Origin: Pseudomonadales bacterium
GTDB lineage: Bacteria > Pseudomonadota > Gammaproteobacteria > Pseudomonadales > Azotimanducaceae
Length of the DNA: 64,000 bases
Assembly: GCA_017854255.1 (NCBI GenBank)
Contig: JAFMIA010000001.1
Location: 33,886 to 97,885, forward strand
Direction: 5' to 3'
This document shows, in pieces, positions 11,802 to 20,804 of this stretch (position 1 is its first letter; every line of letters begins with the position of its first letter). Both the position numbers and the translations under genes were made by a program. Below the pieces are notes generated by a model. It was not told the origin of the DNA. It did no database searches and saw only the letters and a list, made by a program, of their open reading frames with translations.

Positions 11802-12716
11802 TTAATTACGGTCTTGCTGAGAAAAACCAGCTCGGTTTAAAACCCCTTCGAGCTCGTCAAAAGAATTATAGTCGATGATCAACTGGCCTTTACGCGCCCC
11901 TTTCTTTTTAAGTTTAACCGCCTGCCCAAAATACTCAGACAATCGATGTTCTAAACGAGCAACATCTGCATCTTGCCGAACAACGGACGTTTCGACGGCC
12001 GGCGCCAGTCGCCGCTTCACCAAGTTTTCAGTCTGCCTAACGGTGAGTTGCTTGGCCACAATTTGGCGGGCAATTTGGCCCTGGGCTTCTGGCTCTAAGG
12101 TCAGTAGCGCCCTCGCGTGACCCATCTCTAATTGACCGGCCAACAGCATCTCAGCGGCAATGCCGCCCAACTTCGATAACCGAATTGCATTGCTTACGGC
12201 GGTTCGACTTTTACCCACCGCGTCACCCACTTCCTGGTGGGTTAGTGAAAACTCTTCTACCAAGCGGCTCAGAGCGCGCGCTTCTTCAAGGGGATTCAGG
12301 TTTTCTCGCTGAATATTCTCAATCAACCCCAGAGCCAACTGATTCTTCGGCTCAACTGATTTAATCAAACAGGGCAGCTGGTCTAAGCCTGCGAGCTGGC
12401 TTGCTCGCCAGCGTCGCTCACCAGCAATTAATTCAAAGCGGCTCGCTTCAATCTGGCGAACTAAAATGGGTTGCATAATGCCATGCAGCCGAATGGAGGC
12501 CGCGAGTTCTTCAAGTTTCTCGACATCGAATTGGTGTCTTGGTTGAAAACGACCCGGCTGAATCCACTCGACTGGAATGAGGCGCAGGGTCTCCTGATCA
12601 AGTGGAACGTCGTTTACACCCGCATTTTTAGCCGCATCATCAACCGTTGCCACCACTGGCGTTGGACCGAGCAGTGCATCTAATCCGCGCCCCAACCCCC
12701 TCTTTTTACCCGCCAT
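11802..12716 (-). CDS. parB: Chromosome-partitioning CTPase ParB
   Basis: Binds parS sites and spreads as a CTP-dependent clamp to organise the origin region. It starts with the typical KKRGLGRGLDALLG. The ParB/Srx-like CTP-binding fold contains GERRWRASQLAGL (about residues 98-110). The helix-turn-helix region (LTHQEVGDAVGKSRTAVSNAIRLSKL) reads parS. The C-terminal dimerisation domain ends the 304-residue protein. Two strong parS sites lie in recF, about 13 kb away. It follows parA by 46 nt. Confidence 0.96.
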   Translation of the reverse strand: MAGKKRGLGRGLDALLGPTPVVATVDDAAKNAGVNDVPLDQETLRLIPVEWIQPGRFQPRHQFDVEKLEELAASIRLHGIMQPILVRQIEASRFELIAGERRWRASQLAGLDQLPCLIKSVEPKNQLALGLIENIQRENLNPLEEARALSRLVEEFSLTHQEVGDAVGKSRTAVSNAIRLSKLGGIAAEMLLAGQLEMGHARALLTLEPEAQGQIARQIVAKQLTVRQTENLVKRRLAPAVETSVVRQDADVARLEHRLSEYFGQAVKLKKKGARKGQLIIDYNSFDELEGVLNRAGFSQQDRN

Positions 12717-12762
12717 GTTATTGCTCCCTAGAACACCCGACTTACGAATGTCCTAATATTGA

Positions 12763-13604
12763 TTAATCGGTTTGGGTCACTGCGTCTTGCGCGCCAAGAA
12801 CCATTAAGGATGCCGCATCCTGTTCGCGCCGGACCAACTCTCCCGCAAGCGCAAGGTAGGCCTTGGCACCAGAAGACGTGGGGTCATAAGCCACGATCGG
12901 CAGCCCATGACTGGGCGCCTCGGCTAAACGCACGTTTCTAGGAATCACTGTTCGATACAATTTATCACCAAAATGTTGTTGTAATTGCTCAGAAACATCT
13001 TTCGTTAAGCTGTTGCGCGGATCAAACATCGTCCTAACAATGCCCTCAATCTGTAAGCTTGGGTTGAGGTGCGCAACAACGCGTTTGATGGTTTCAACCA
13101 GGGCGGACAACCCTTCAAGTGCATAGTACTCGCATTGCATCGGGATAATCAGGCTCGTTGCCGCCGTAAGCGCATTAATGGTGAGCAGGTTCAACGCGGG
13201 TGGACAATCAATGACCACATAATCAAATTCATCCCTTGCACGGCCTAAAGCCGATTTTAGTCGGTACTCCCGGTCTTCAAGGTCCAATAGGTCGATTTCG
13301 GCACCGGTAGATCCAGTAGGTCGATTTCGGCACCGGTCAAGTCCGCGTTCGCGCCAACAACCTTTAAGCCCCCAGCCCCATCAACCATCACGTCCTGTAA
13401 ATCATGATTTAGGATCAGTACGTCGTACACTGATTCTGTCAGCGCAGCCTTATTCACCCCGCAACCCATCGTTGCGTTGCCTTGGGCATCTAGATCGATG
13501 AGTAAAACGCGACGCCGCATGGCCGCAAGACAAGCTGCTAAATTAACCGAGGTTGTGGTTTTTCCAACCCCGCCTTTTTGATTGACCACTGCAAAGACTT
13601 TCAA
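12763..13604 (-). pseudogene. parA: Chromosome-partitioning ATPase ParA, frameshifted by a 29-bp duplication
   Basis: ParA/Soj-type deviant-Walker ATPase that acts with ParB in origin segregation. The likely start is TTG at 13604, with a perfect AAGGAG six bases upstream (LKVFAVVNQKGGVGKTTT; the deviant Walker A is intact). The reading frame is lost at a tandem 29-bp repeat (13280-13337). Upstream reading ends in ...TGAEIDLLDLPVPKST..., whereas the downstream frame resumes as TGAEIDLLDLEDREYRLKSALG and continues intact (DYVVIDCPPALNLLT, GIVRTMFDPRN) to the stop at 12763. Removing one 29-bp copy leaves 813 nt, an intact 270-residue ParA of normal length. Either a recent inactivating duplication or an assembly error; I favour the latter. 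Confidence 0.9.
13280..13337. repeat. 29-bp tandem duplication inside parA
   Basis: Two directly adjacent 29-bp units, 13280-13308 and 13309-13337, differ at two positions. In coding orientation both read Thr-Gly-Ala-Glu-Ile-Asp-Leu-Leu-Asp. The differences are CTG/TTG (Leu) and GAT/GAC (Asp), both silent. The 29-nt length shifts the frame of parA. Confidence 0.95.
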
Positions 13605-13635
13605 CTGTGGCTCCTTGATCGATTCACGTGGTAAT

Positions 13636-14295
13636 TCATAGACGTTCTGATCGCGGCCTGATTTCAATCAGGAACCGGTCCTCCTGCAGACCAGGCACCG
13701 ACAAGGGCCACAGCTTGGTTGTGGCTTGCAAGTCCAACTGGTGCAAGACCTCAGCTTCGGGCGATTTGCCCAACATTGCGAGTATAACGCCATCTTCCTT
13801 CAGCAAGTGTTTTATTGCGGGGACCAGACGCTGCAATGGTTTGAAGGCTCGGCAGAGCACTTGATCAAAGCCGCCCACTGGGATTGCTTCAACCCGGTTA
13901 TGGATCACCGTCAGGTTTTGAAGGCCCAGCGCGACCTTAGCCTGCGTTAAGAATCTTGTTTTTTTACTGTTTGAATCGACCAGTACAAAGTCTTGGTTCG
14001 GTAAACAAATCGCCAGCGGAATGCCCGGCAGACCCGCACCCGTGCCAACATCAATGATTTGATCCCCGGAAACGAAGGGCAGAATAGCGAGCGAGTCCAG
14101 CAGATGGCGGATGACCTGGCCGCGATCATCTCGTATCGCCGTCAAGTTGAACGCCTTGTTCCAATGCTGCAGCAATCGAAGATAATTTAAGAAGGCATCT
14201 TCTACCGCAAACACATCCAGCGAGAAACTCGGTCGCATTTGTTGTTGTGCCGCAAAGGCCTGCAACCCATCCGCTAATTCAGTTTCTAAGCTCAA
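13636..14295 (-). CDS. rsmG: 16S rRNA (guanine-527-N7) methyltransferase
   Basis: SAM-dependent methyltransferase that modifies G527 of 16S rRNA. The SAM-binding loop is [18 protein letters not shown], followed by [14 protein letters not shown] and the conserved VEAIP and CRAF segments. 219 residues, family-typical. The start is TTG, overlapping the mnmG stop as TTGA, so the two are translationally coupled. It is followed after about 31 nt by parA. The order mnmG-rsmG-parA-parB is the standard gammaproteobacterial arrangement. Confidence 0.94.
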   Translation of the reverse strand: MSLETELADGLQAFAAQQQMRPSFSLDVFAVEDAFLNYLRLLQHWNKAFNLTAIRDDRGQVIRHLLDSLAILPFVSGDQIIDVGTGAGLPGIPLAICLPNQDFVLVDSNSKKTRFLTQAKVALGLQNLTVIHNRVEAIPVGGFDQVLCRAFKPLQRLVPAIKHLLKEDGVILAMLGKSPEAEVLHQLDLQATTKLWPLSVPGLQEDRFLIEIRPRSERL

Positions 14296-16169
14296 ATGGC
14301 CGCTGCCCGCTTGGTTAGGCCGCCCTTACGTTTTAAATGAACCAAGAGCAATGAAACCGCAGCGGGCGTCACGCCAGAAATTCGACCCGCCTGACCGATA
14401 TTCTCAGGCTTTACCTGCGCCAGTTTTTGCCTGACTTCATTCGAAAGACCCGAAATCGACGAATAATCGAGGTCCAAGGGAATCGCGAGCCCTTGCTGCG
14501 CTTTGAGCCTAGAGATTTCTTGGGTTTGCCGGTCGATATAACCTTGATACTTAAACTCAATTTCAACCTGCTCAATAACCTCTGACTCGGGGAGCGGCCG
14601 TCCAGCGGCCTTCAGTAAATCGGGTAGATTCACTTCTGGACGCTTGATCAACTCCGATAAACGATACTCCTTATGCATCGGCTCACTCAAAACAGCGTCC
14701 ACTGCGGCATTACCTGCAAACACCAAGGCGGATTTCATCTCACCTTTTAACGATTCTATCGCTTCTTGTTTTTGCTCGAAGGCCTCAAACTGTTCATCCG
14801 ACAACAACCCGAATGTCCGAGCGGCGGCGCACAGCCTTTGATCGGCATTGTCTTGCCGAAGGATGAGCCGATATTCTGCTCGGCTGGTAAACATTCTATA
14901 AGGCTCTAAGGTGCCAAGGGTGATCAGATCATCAACCAGGACGCCAATGTAGGCCTCCGATCGTGCAGGCGACCAGGCTGGATCACCCCGAGCTTGTAAG
15001 ACGGCATTAATGCCAGCCAAGATACCCTGAGCGCCGGCTTCTTCGTAACCGGTTGTGCCATTGATCTGGCCTGCAAAAAACAAACCGTTTAAATGCTTGG
15101 TTTCTAAAGACGATTTGAGCTCTTTTGGCTCAAAATAATCGTACTCAATCGCATAACCCGGTCGCGTGATGTGCGCGGATTCAAACCCCGGGATGCTCCG
15201 TAACAGCTCAACCTGAACATCATAAGGTAGGCTGGTGGAGATCCCATTTGGGTAAAGCTCGTGGGTATTAAGACCTTCAGGTTCGATGAAAATTTGGTGA
15301 GCGGTTTTATCCGCAAAGCGTACGATCTTATCTTCAATGGAGGGACAATAACGTGGCCCGATGCCGTCAATCACACCAGAGTACAAGGGTGAACGATCGA
15401 GCCCTGCTCGGATAATATCGTGGGTTTTCTCTGTAGTATGCGTAATGTAACAAGGCACTTGCTCAGGGTGGCACCCATCGGCAGACCAAAATGACATCTT
15501 GGGGGTCGGCTGATCTCCCGGTTGCGGCGTAAGCGTACTGAAATCGACGCTGCGCGCATCAACCCGAGGCGGCGTACCTGTTTTTAAACGACCAACCGCA
15601 AAGGGCAGCTCTCTTAAACGATCCGCCAAACGGTTTGAAGCAGAATCCCCAGCGCGGCCACCACTTTGCTGGTTTAAGCCAACATGAATGATCCCACCTA
15701 AAAAAGTGCCCACCGTCAAAATGACCGAGCGGGCCATAAAGCGCTGTTGCATTTGGGTGACGACCCCCACGACTCGATCCCCCTCAACGACCAGGTCATC
15801 AACCGATTGTTGAAAAATTCTAAGCCTGGGCTGGTTTTCCAGTCGAGCCCGAATAAATTGTTTGTACAATTGCCGATCTGTTTGGGCTCTTGTCGCTCGC
15901 ACCGCAGGGCCTTTTCGGGCATTCAACACCCTGAAGTGAATGCCAGCAGCATCTGCAGCTTCCGCCATCACCCCGCCCAAAGCATCAATTTCTCGAACCA
16001 AATGACTTTTGCCAATCCCGCCGATGGCCGGATTACAGGACATTTGACCCAAGGTCTCGATATTCTGGGTCACCAGTAGTGTTTCAGCGCCCATGCGCGC
16101 AGCCGCCAAGGCCGCTTCGCTACCAGCATGGCCTCCACCCACAACAATCACATCAAATGTCTCTTGCAA
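14292..16169 (-). CDS. mnmG: tRNA uridine-34 cmnm5 modification enzyme MnmG (GidA)
   Basis: FAD-dependent partner of MnmE that adds the carboxymethylaminomethyl group to U34 of several tRNAs. The N-terminal dinucleotide-binding motif is [19 protein letters not shown]. Signatures include [23 protein letters not shown] and the conserved [16 protein letters not shown]. 625 residues (E. coli 629). It overlaps rsmG at its 3' end. A 200-bp spacer separates it from mnmE, with no clear promoter that I could settle on. Confidence 0.97.
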   Translation of the reverse strand: MQETFDVIVVGGGHAGSEAALAAARMGAETLLVTQNIETLGQMSCNPAIGGIGKSHLVREIDALGGVMAEAADAAGIHFRVLNARKGPAVRATRAQTDRQLYKQFIRARLENQPRLRIFQQSVDDLVVEGDRVVGVVTQMQQRFMARSVILTVGTFLGGIIHVGLNQQSGGRAGDSASNRLADRLRELPFAVGRLKTGTPPRVDARSVDFSTLTPQPGDQPTPKMSFWSADGCHPEQVPCYITHTTEKTHDIIRAGLDRSPLYSGVIDGIGPRYCPSIEDKIVRFADKTAHQIFIEPEGLNTHELYPNGISTSLPYDVQVELLRSIPGFESAHITRPGYAIEYDYFEPKELKSSLETKHLNGLFFAGQINGTTGYEEAGAQGILAGINAVLQARGDPAWSPARSEAYIGVLVDDLITLGTLEPYRMFTSRAEYRLILRQDNADQRLCAAARTFGLLSDEQFEAFEQKQEAIESLKGEMKSALVFAGNAAVDAVLSEPMHKEYRLSELIKRPEVNLPDLLKAAGRPLPESEVIEQVEIEFKYQGYIDRQTQEISRLKAQQGLAIPLDLDYSSISGLSNEVRQKLAQVKPENIGQAGRISGVTPAAVSLLLVHLKRKGGLTKRAAAI

Positions 16170-16369
16170 TGCACTACCCTCGAATTAATGGTTACCCCTA
16201 TCGGGCCCAATGCGTGTGACGGCGCTCGAGCCGTTATTCAGCGACAACACACTATTAGAATGACGACCGCGTTCCTAATAACAACGGGTTGCAGCACGAC
16301 TGCGAATCGCCAAGCCACATCGCAATGTTAGGACGCTTTGGCTCGGATCCCAAGCCTTACAATGGATCC

Positions 16370-17815
16370 TTACTTACCGATACAAAAACTGCTGAAGATT
16401 TTCCCGAGCAGATCATCACTCGTGACTTGCCCAGTAATTTCACCCAGCGCAATTTGGACCTGCTTCAGGTCTTCCGCCATCAACTCTCCCGGCAAACCTG
16501 CCAACAAACTCTTTTTCGCCTGAGTCAAATACTGGGCAGCTTCGGTTAAGGCAACGATATGGCGGGTCCTGGCCGAAAATAACGACTCCGAATCATCGCC
16601 AACACCCACCATCTGCTTAATGCCCGACGCTAAATGGTCCCAGCCGAGACCGGTCTTAGCGGACACGAGAAAGGTATGGGAATCCCCTGCCAACAAATCC
16701 GATAGCGCGCGCTGCATCGTTTCAGGCAATAAATCCATTTTATTCAACACAACCAATCGCTTAACTGTCGCATCATCCTCAAACAAACCCGCCTGGGCGG
16801 CGATCAAGTTCTGCTCAAGTACACTGCGGCAAAGATTCAAGGGCGTTAGATCCAGTGCCGTTACATCGATTATCCATAAACACAGATCGGCCATTAAAGC
16901 CGTTTGGCGCGAACGTGCTATGCCTTCTTGCTCGATCGCATCCATGGCTTCACGAATACCTGCTGTGTCAGCAATTTGGATCGGGTAGCCATCCAACAGT
17001 AGCTGCTCACGAATCACATCCCGTGTCGTGCCGGGAATCGCCGTCACAATTGCACTGTCTTGGCCTGAAAACCGGTTTAAAACACTGGATTTACCTGCGT
17101 TCGGTGACCCAACGAGCGCAATTGAAAACCCCGCCTGCAGCCTTCGACCTTGCTCAGCCTGCTTTAAAATTTGCTGCAATTGCGCATCGATCCTTGTTAT
17201 TCGCTCTAGCACAAAGGGCTCGGCTAGAAAATCGATCTCCTCTTCCGGGAAATCGATCGACGCCTCGATGTAAATCCGAAGTTCAATCACGGAGGTAACC
17301 AGCGCATTGACTGCTTTTGAAAAAACGCCCGTTAAAGATCCTAGAGCACTTTTTGCAGCTTGCTCGGACGCGCTCGCGATCAGGTCGGCCACACCCTCAA
17401 GTTGCACTAAGTCCATCTTGTCATTCAAGAAAGCCCGCTCACTAAATTCGCCGGGCCGCGCCATTTTAGCGCCCATTTCAACGCAAGTTTGAATCAGTGT
17501 GCTGACCACGATGGGGCCGCCATGGCCCTGAAATTCAACGACGTCCTCGCCCGTAAAAGAATTTGGTGCCTGGAAATACAAGACCACGCCCTGATCAAAC
17601 ACCCGACCGCTCGCGGTCTTAAGCGATCGAAAATAAGCGTGCCTGGGTTTACTGATTCGTCCTGCGACACCCTGCGCGATGGTGAGGGCGCTTGCCCCCG
17701 AGAGCCGCACTACCGAGATACCAGCGTGGCCCGAAGGTGTTGCTTCAGCAACAATCGTCGCTAGCGCATCGGAGGTACTAGGCTCTGGGTGCGTTTTCAA
17801 GCTGGCGCGTAACAT
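16370..17815 (-). CDS. mnmE: tRNA modification GTPase MnmE (TrmE)
   Basis: GTPase subunit of the MnmE-MnmG complex. It has an N-terminal formyl-THF-binding domain (ATPSGHAGISVVRLSG), a central helical domain with an inserted G domain (GSPNAGKSS, DTAGIRE, NKMD), and the C-terminal CIGK box with its Cys. 481 residues, slightly long. The ATG at 17815 overlaps the end of yidC by 38 nt; an in-frame TTG at 17800 is a possible shorter start. Canonical homology begins only near residue 19 (DALATIVAEATPSG). Confidence 0.95.
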   Translation of the reverse strand: MLRASLKTHPEPSTSDALATIVAEATPSGHAGISVVRLSGASALTIAQGVAGRISKPRHAYFRSLKTASGRVFDQGVVLYFQAPNSFTGEDVVEFQGHGGPIVVSTLIQTCVEMGAKMARPGEFSERAFLNDKMDLVQLEGVADLIASASEQAAKSALGSLTGVFSKAVNALVTSVIELRIYIEASIDFPEEEIDFLAEPFVLERITRIDAQLQQILKQAEQGRRLQAGFSIALVGSPNAGKSSVLNRFSGQDSAIVTAIPGTTRDVIREQLLLDGYPIQIADTAGIREAMDAIEQEGIARSRQTALMADLCLWIIDVTALDLTPLNLCRSVLEQNLIAAQAGLFEDDATVKRLVVLNKMDLLPETMQRALSDLLAGDSHTFLVSAKTGLGWDHLASGIKQMVGVGDDSESLFSARTRHIVALTEAAQYLTQAKKSLLAGLPGELMAEDLKQVQIALGEITGQVTSDDLLGKIFSSFCIGK

Positions 17816-19487
17816 AAAGTTGCTGCAACACAGAAAGGATGTTGTTAATCAGCCAGTACAAAACCAAGCCGGACGGGAACCAGAGGAAAAAAACGGTGAA
17901 AATAATCGGCATAAACTTGAACACTTTAGCCTGAACCGGATCTGGTGGTTCCGGCTGCATCATTTGGGTCAAATACATCGATATGCCCATTAGAATCGGC
18001 AGGACGAAGAAAGGATCCATAACCGACAAGTCGTCAATCCAGAGAATAAAAGGCGCATGACGCAGCTCAACACTCTCCATAAGGGTCCAATACAGCGCTA
18101 AAAATACGGGCATTTGAAGCAGAATCGGTAGGCAACCGCCGAGGGGGTTCGCGCCTTCTTTTTTGTACAACTCCATCATCGCTTGACTGAATTTTTGCCG
18201 GTCTTCGCCATACCGCTCTTTCAATCGAACCATTTCTGGCTGCAACTTACGCATCTTTGCCATTGATTTAAAGCTTGCTGCTGACAGCGGATACAGCAGG
18301 GTTTTAACGCAAACCGTAAGTAAAATAATGGCAAAACCCCAGTTATTCACCAAAGAGTGAATCCACGTCAGCGCCGAGAATAGCGGTTGCGCAATAAACC
18401 AAAGAAAACCGTAATCGACCGTTAAATCAAGGCCTTTAGAAATTTCGGCCAAGGTTGCTTGGTTTTTAGGACCGGCGTAGAAGGATCCGCCCAGTTGTCC
18501 ACGCCCGCCTTGTGCGACGGTTAAAACGCCCGATGTGAACCCTAAGGTATATAGGTTTTGTTCTGGCTCAGCCGTAACATTCAAAGCACGCGCATAATAA
18601 CGAACCGAGTCGGATTGGGTGGGGACCCAGGCACTTAAGAAATAGTGTTGAAGAAACGCAATATAACCACCTGTAAAATCTTGCTGGTAAGCCCCATCTT
18701 CTAAATCGGATAGGTCAATTTTGTCATACAGGTCTTCTTGTGTGCGCGTTGCAATACCGAGATAGGGCTGTAGTCCCATAGCATTATCAACTTGAAATAA
18801 AGGCGGTCTACCATCGCGTTTAATTTGTCCGAAAAACGCCATATTCACCGGGCTGTTTGAGCCGTTCGTGATTTCATAACGCACATCGATCAAGTAGTTT
18901 TGCGGCTTAAAGGTGAATATTTTAGAAATTCGTACGCCGTTCTCGTCAGGGTATCTCGGCGTGAGGACAACCTCGAGCTCGGATTGGCCTGTTTTGAGCT
19001 CGAAGTTCCCAGCACTCGTTTCATAATTCGGGCGGGCACCATTCTTATCCGTGCCATCGGGTCCAATTAAGCCGCTTTGGGCAACATACTGGTTACCGGA
19101 ATCCATTAGTTTTAAGGGTCGATCTGGCTCAACCAGCGCCGCGGGATATTTTGGCAGCGCCAAAGAAACGATATCGCCGCCCAGCAAATCAATGTCGATG
19201 CTGAAGACATCGGTTTGAACGTGCACGATATTGGCGCTCAAAGTGCTCGGCACGGATGTCGGCGCGGCCTCTACATTTGGAATAAAAGTATCAGACGAAA
19301 GCGTTTGGGCGGGAGACTCTCCACCAGCGGCTGCAGGCGCTGATGGAAAAGCATCAACCGTTGCCGTGGTGCTGGACTCAACTTGTGTTCGAGTGGCTTG
19401 ATGACCGTAATCTTCCTGCCAAGCCAGCATGAGCAAGTAACCGGTGACCGCCAAACCCATAAAAATTAAAATTCTCTGATAATCCAT
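17778..19487 (-). CDS. yidC: Membrane protein insertase YidC
   Basis: Inserts and folds inner-membrane proteins, alone or with Sec. It has an N-terminal signal anchor (MDYQRILIFMGLAVTGYLLMLAW), a large periplasmic beta-supersandwich (about 50-345), then five conserved helices from about 350. The conserved positively charged groove segment (SAASFKSMAKMRKLQPEMVRLKERYGEDRQKFSQAMMELYKKEGANPLGGCLPILLQMPVFLALYW) is intact in order. 569 residues, normal for Gammaproteobacteria. It lies between yidD and mnmE. Confidence 0.96.
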   Translation of the reverse strand: MDYQRILIFMGLAVTGYLLMLAWQEDYGHQATRTQVESSTTATVDAFPSAPAAAGGESPAQTLSSDTFIPNVEAAPTSVPSTLSANIVHVQTDVFSIDIDLLGGDIVSLALPKYPAALVEPDRPLKLMDSGNQYVAQSGLIGPDGTDKNGARPNYETSAGNFELKTGQSELEVVLTPRYPDENGVRISKIFTFKPQNYLIDVRYEITNGSNSPVNMAFFGQIKRDGRPPLFQVDNAMGLQPYLGIATRTQEDLYDKIDLSDLEDGAYQQDFTGGYIAFLQHYFLSAWVPTQSDSVRYYARALNVTAEPEQNLYTLGFTSGVLTVAQGGRGQLGGSFYAGPKNQATLAEISKGLDLTVDYGFLWFIAQPLFSALTWIHSLVNNWGFAIILLTVCVKTLLYPLSAASFKSMAKMRKLQPEMVRLKERYGEDRQKFSQAMMELYKKEGANPLGGCLPILLQMPVFLALYWTLMESVELRHAPFILWIDDLSVMDPFFVLPILMGISMYLTQMMQPEPPDPVQAKVFKFMPIIFTVFFLWFPSGLVLYWLINNILSVLQQLYVTRQLENAPRA

Positions 19488-19492
19488 TACCG

Positions 19493-19720
19493 TTACCTTT
19501 CGCTTATCTCGGGTACTTCATCAACGCCGCCGGCATGAAAAGGGTGGCATTTACCAATGCGTTTCAAACTTAAAACAAGACCTCGAAAAAAGCCGTGCTT
19601 TTCAAAACTCTCCAGTGCGTATTGAGAACAAGTGGGTGCAAAACGACAGCGGGGCCCAATGATAGGACTGATAAAGAATTGATAGCCCTTGATCACGATC
19701 ATCATCAATTTACTGATCAT
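19493..19720 (-). CDS. yidD: Membrane protein insertion efficiency factor YidD
   Basis: Small membrane-associated protein that aids YidC-dependent insertion. The family signature GPRCRFAPTCSQYALESFEKHGFFRGLVLSLKRIGKCHPFHAGGVDEVP is present almost in full, with three conserved cysteines. 75 residues. It overlaps the end of rnpA by 11 nt and precedes yidC by 5 nt, the conserved rpmH-rnpA-yidD-yidC block. Confidence 0.95.
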   Translation of the reverse strand: MISKLMMIVIKGYQFFISPIIGPRCRFAPTCSQYALESFEKHGFFRGLVLSLKRIGKCHPFHAGGVDEVPEISER

Positions 19721-20078
19721 CGGGCGCCCCTGCAGCGGCGATTTTCAAAAACGCATCATCCAGCGCGCGTCTGAGGGTTTTCTTGGTTTCCGTTTTTGGT
19801 GGTCGCTTCGCTAACACAACGTAGTCAATATTGCGTGTTTTAAGGTGCCGAAAAGATTCCCTAACAATTCGTTTGAACCGATTGCGGGCGACTGCTTTTG
19901 GAATATTCTTTTTACCAACGACCAATCCAAGTGTGCCAGGTGTACCGCTGAGATGTTTCGCTAATACCAAGAAGCTTGTACTGTGGACTTTTTCACTCGG
20001 TGTTTTGAACACCGAATCAAATTCGGCGCTGCTGCGCATGCGATGGTGGGAAGAAAGAGACTTCGTGGGACTTGCCAT
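19710..20078 (-). CDS. rnpA: Ribonuclease P protein component
   Basis: Protein cofactor of RNase P, which matures tRNA 5' ends. The RNR motif region (GKKNIPKAVARNRFKRIVRESFRHL, about residues 55-79) is intact, and the protein is strongly basic. 122 residues. It lies 40 nt downstream of rpmH and is cotranscribed with it in known relatives. Confidence 0.94.
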   Translation of the reverse strand: MASPTKSLSSHHRMRSSAEFDSVFKTPSEKVHSTSFLVLAKHLSGTPGTLGLVVGKKNIPKAVARNRFKRIVRESFRHLKTRNIDYVVLAKRPPKTETKKTLRRALDDAFLKIAAAGAPDDQ

Positions 20079-20118
20079 CGGTTCGTCAACTCAAAGTGAG
20101 GTCAATAGATGCCTCAGC

Positions 20119-20253
20119 TTAAGCAGACAATACCTTTCGGCCTTTCGCACGGCGACGCTTTATGACAAGGCGACCGCCTTTTGTTGCCATGCGCGCTCGA
20201 AATCCGTGGGTGCGCTTTCTCTTGATAACACTTGGTTGAAAGGTACGCTTCAT
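20119..20253 (-). CDS. rpmH: Ribosomal protein bL34
   Basis: 44-residue, extremely basic large-subunit protein, [22 protein letters not shown]..., matching the family along its whole length. I place the start at the ATG at 20253, as in all relatives, rather than at upstream in-frame codons. A strong promoter lies 32 nt upstream. This gene marks the left border of the origin region. Confidence 0.98.
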   Translation of the reverse strand: MKRTFQPSVIKRKRTHGFRARMATKGGRLVIKRRRAKGRKVLSA

Positions 20254-20284
20254 CGTTTTAATCCCACATGACTTTGGACGCGCG

Positions 20285-20313
20285 ATTCTAAAGACTCTGG
20301 TGGACTCCGTCAA
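20285..20313 (-). promoter_or_regulatory. Predicted sigma70 promoter of rpmH-rnpA
   Basis: Minus-strand -35 TTGACG (20308-20313) and -10 TAGAAT (20285-20290) with a 17-nt spacer, close to consensus. The start would be near 20278, leaving a leader of about 25 nt before rpmH. It reads away from oriC. Confidence 0.7.
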
Positions 20314-20339
20314 CGCGTTTGTATTACTGGATGATCAAA

Positions 20340-20660
20340 TCTAGGGGCTTTGATAAGCCTTAATATAAGAGATTAGTTATATATATAATTTATTATTGTT
20401 GTTTTTATTAAGGCGCGTTTTCCTGTGGATAGGTCGCTTTTTAATTGCGATAACAGTTGGTTACGCAAAGCATGACTAGGTGGATAAGGTGTGCGCTATT
20501 GCTGCATAGCGTGTGCGTAAAGATGGTATGAAAGCATAGGTTATCCACATAGAGATGCTGGGGATTTCATAAGATTCGTTTCACTGACAGGCTACCCACA
20601 AGTTATCCACAGGTTTTGCAATAAACCTTTGAATTAATATCAGTTTTTTAACGCAAATAA
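20340..20660. other. Chromosomal replication origin oriC
   Basis: Intergenic region between rpmH and dnaA, the oriC position known for Pseudomonas. DnaA boxes: exact TTATCCACA at 20541-20549 and 20603-20611 (plus strand), and one-mismatch boxes on the minus strand at 20424-20432 (CTATCCACA) and 20479-20487 (TTATCCACC). A degenerate box CTACCCACA lies at 20592-20600. An AT-rich run at about 20360-20410 is the likely unwinding element. Nested inverted repeats are present: TTACGCA (20461-20467) with TGCGTAA (20514-20520), enclosing CGCTAT (20494-20499) with ATAGCG (20506-20511). The switch of gene direction around this region supports the call. Confidence 0.9.
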
Positions 20661-20712
20661 GGCTTTGCCTCTGGCCATGGTTCTCGGTTTAGGGTTAGTA
20701 TCGAGGTTCGGA

Positions 20713-20800
20713 TTTTAGTAAGCAATCTCGGATGTCTCAGCGCGCAGGATTGGCTAACTTACTAAAAAACCTAAATTGGGACGCATAGGTTCAGTCCTAT
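20713..20800 (+). promoter_or_regulatory. dnaA control region: promoter, 10-bp inverted repeat, leader hairpin
   Basis: A candidate promoter has -35 TTGGCT (20750-20755) and -10 TAAATT (20772-20777) with a 16-nt spacer. A perfect 10-bp inverted repeat, TTTTAGTAAG (20713-20722) and CTTACTAAAA (20758-20767), has its right arm between the -35 and -10, so a bound dimer or looped repressor could block transcription. Just before the dnaA ATG, ATAGG (20785-20789) can pair with CCTAT (20796-20800), and no ordinary Shine-Dalgarno sequence is visible. Confidence 0.5.
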
Positions 20801-20804
20801 CTTG

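Noticed and set aside
13622-13631. TTCACGTG core near the parA start as a third parS site
   Set aside because: Only the central bases match; the flanks depart from the consensus at too many positions.
17778-17815. Frameshift or misassembly causing the yidC-mnmE overlap
   Set aside because: Both ends look normal; the overlap is explained by mnmE starting inside the end of yidC or at a slightly later TTG.
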